Below, in pieces: positions 22,026-22,665 of a stretch of 22,665 nt of DNA. Each line of letters starts with the position of its first letter. The stretch's first letter is position 1. The notes beneath the pieces are model-generated. The model did not search any database. It was not told where the DNA came from and saw nothing but the letters and a program-made list of their open reading frames with translations. Source of the DNA: Verrucomicrobia bacterium UBA3222 (GTDB lineage Bacteria; Verrucomicrobiota; Verrucomicrobiia; Opitutales; UBA9783). The stretch spans positions 1-22,665 of the forward strand of contig DEWA01000014.1 of the NCBI GenBank assembly GCA_002363035.1, given 5' to 3'. Both the position numbers and the translations under genes were made by a program.

Positions 22026-22665
22026 ATGAAGAAAAGAATATTATTAACGGGTGCGAGCGGGTGTATTGGTAGGTATGTACGAGAAATTCTTTTACAAAAA
22101 GAATTTGAGGTATATGCTCCTACTCGACTGGAAAGTCCAGCTGGAGGCGGCATTCATTGGATAAAAGGAGACATCCTGGATGGCACTTTTATCGATAGAA
22201 TGATGGCGGGAATTAAACCCGAATGTTTATTGCATTTGGCGTGGAACCTTGAGGAAGGGCGTTATCAATCGAACAAAAATTACTCTTTTCTGTCATCGGG
22301 AATCCGTTTAGCGCAGGCTTTTGCCGAAAACGGCGGGAAGCGAGCATTGTATGTTGGCAGTTTCGTGGAATATGCAGCTTCCGATCGTCCGTTGAAAGAA
22401 ACGGATGCCTTGGATTTAACACGAACGCATTACGCTTTTTGCAAGCATCATTTGTATGAAATTGCGGAGCGGTATTTCCGTGCAAATGGTGTTTCTTGCG
22501 GGTACGCCAGAATTGGTGATTCTTACAGTTTGAATACGCATAGGCACCGTCTTATAGGTTCGTTGTGGAAAGCTTTTTTAAATGATCAACCGCTTGTCAT
22601 TACAGGCGGATCGTTACTGAGAGATTTTATCTATGTAAAAGATACTGCGGCGGCGTTGGTGCAAT
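22026..22665 (+). CDS. NAD-dependent epimerase/dehydratase, partial at window end
   Basis: Extended SDR acting on nucleotide sugars; the first 213 residues are present and the rest lies beyond the window. T-G-A-S-G-C-I-G at 8-15 is the NAD-binding loop, L-H-L-A-W-N at 69-74 the next Rossmann strand, S112 in V-G-S-F-V-E-Y with Y136-x3-K140 the catalytic set, and L-R-D-F-I-Y-V-K-D at 198-206 the substrate-side motif usual in sugar epimerases. The ATG at 22026 is used because A-G-G-A sits just before it, though only 2 bases away; the ATG at 22017 in the same frame adds three residues. It starts 12 bases after the RmlC stop, so the three sugar genes form one operon. Exact reaction (for example GDP- or CDP-sugar reductase, or UDP-sugar epimerase) is not decidable. 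Confidence 0.85.
   Translation, partial: MKKRILLTGASGCIGRYVREILLQKEFEVYAPTRLESPAGGGIHWIKGDILDGTFIDRMMAGIKPECLLHLAWNLEEGRYQSNKNYSFLSSGIRLAQAFAENGGKRALYVGSFVEYAASDRPLKETDALDLTRTHYAFCKHHLYEIAERYFRANGVSCGYARIGDSYSLNTHRHRLIGSLWKAFLNDQPLVITGGSLLRDFIYVKDTAAALVQ

Overview
The window is bacterial chromosome. It carries informational genes (DnaG primase, a primary sigma factor, a PheT-like protein, GatC, GatA, an RlmD-type RNA methyltransferase, a UvrA-family ATPase), an LptF/LptG-type permease that implies a Gram-negative outer membrane, and surface-polysaccharide genes at the right end. Almost every intact gene reads on the + strand. The taxonomic guess is a verrucomicrobial (Opitutia-like) or related PVC bacterium, probably host-associated. 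It rests on the unusual DnaG zinc-ribbon sequence (remembered, not searched) and on the number of decaying genes; confidence is modest.

Layout. Positions 1-803 hold no convincing gene, only two diverged copies of a ~110-bp unit. An RlmD-like methyltransferase (804-2039) ends in a hairpin terminator. Next is a visibly AT-rich block with a 529-residue protein bearing a C-terminal HEPN-like R-x5-H motif (2267-3856) and a GrpB-family protein (3958-4524), then an SDR oxidoreductase (4601-5413). Directly after it lies a decayed copy of the 3' end of the RlmD-like gene (5418-5600), so the 3.4-kb block is flanked by direct copies of one gene end. A UvrA-class ATPase (5737-8232), LptF/G (8509-9630), a possible rhomboid remnant on the minus strand, and a dnaG-rpoD pair (10055-13745, 4-base gap) follow.

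The most unusual gene is at 13965-16172. It encodes a 735-residue protein with an apparent Sec signal peptide followed by about 18 zinc-finger-like units, the first eleven built on C-x2-C...W-N-x-H and the last three on longer units with extra Cys/His. It looks like an exported, metal-binding tandem-repeat protein of a kind I do not recognise. Directly downstream is a PheT gene whose 5' part (the tRNA-binding domain) is decayed (about 16400-16617) while the remaining 627 codons stay open.

The right end has gatC and gatA (no gatB in the window), then an AT-richer polysaccharide cluster: a family-2 glycosyltransferase, an RmlC-type epimerase broken by one frameshift, and an NAD-dependent sugar epimerase/dehydratase that runs off the window. 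Four separate signs of gene decay (RlmD-like 3' copy, PheT 5' part, RmlC frameshift, rhomboid-like remnant) suggest ongoing genome reduction, with the zinc-finger gene and the HEPN/GrpB block as likely acquired cargo.
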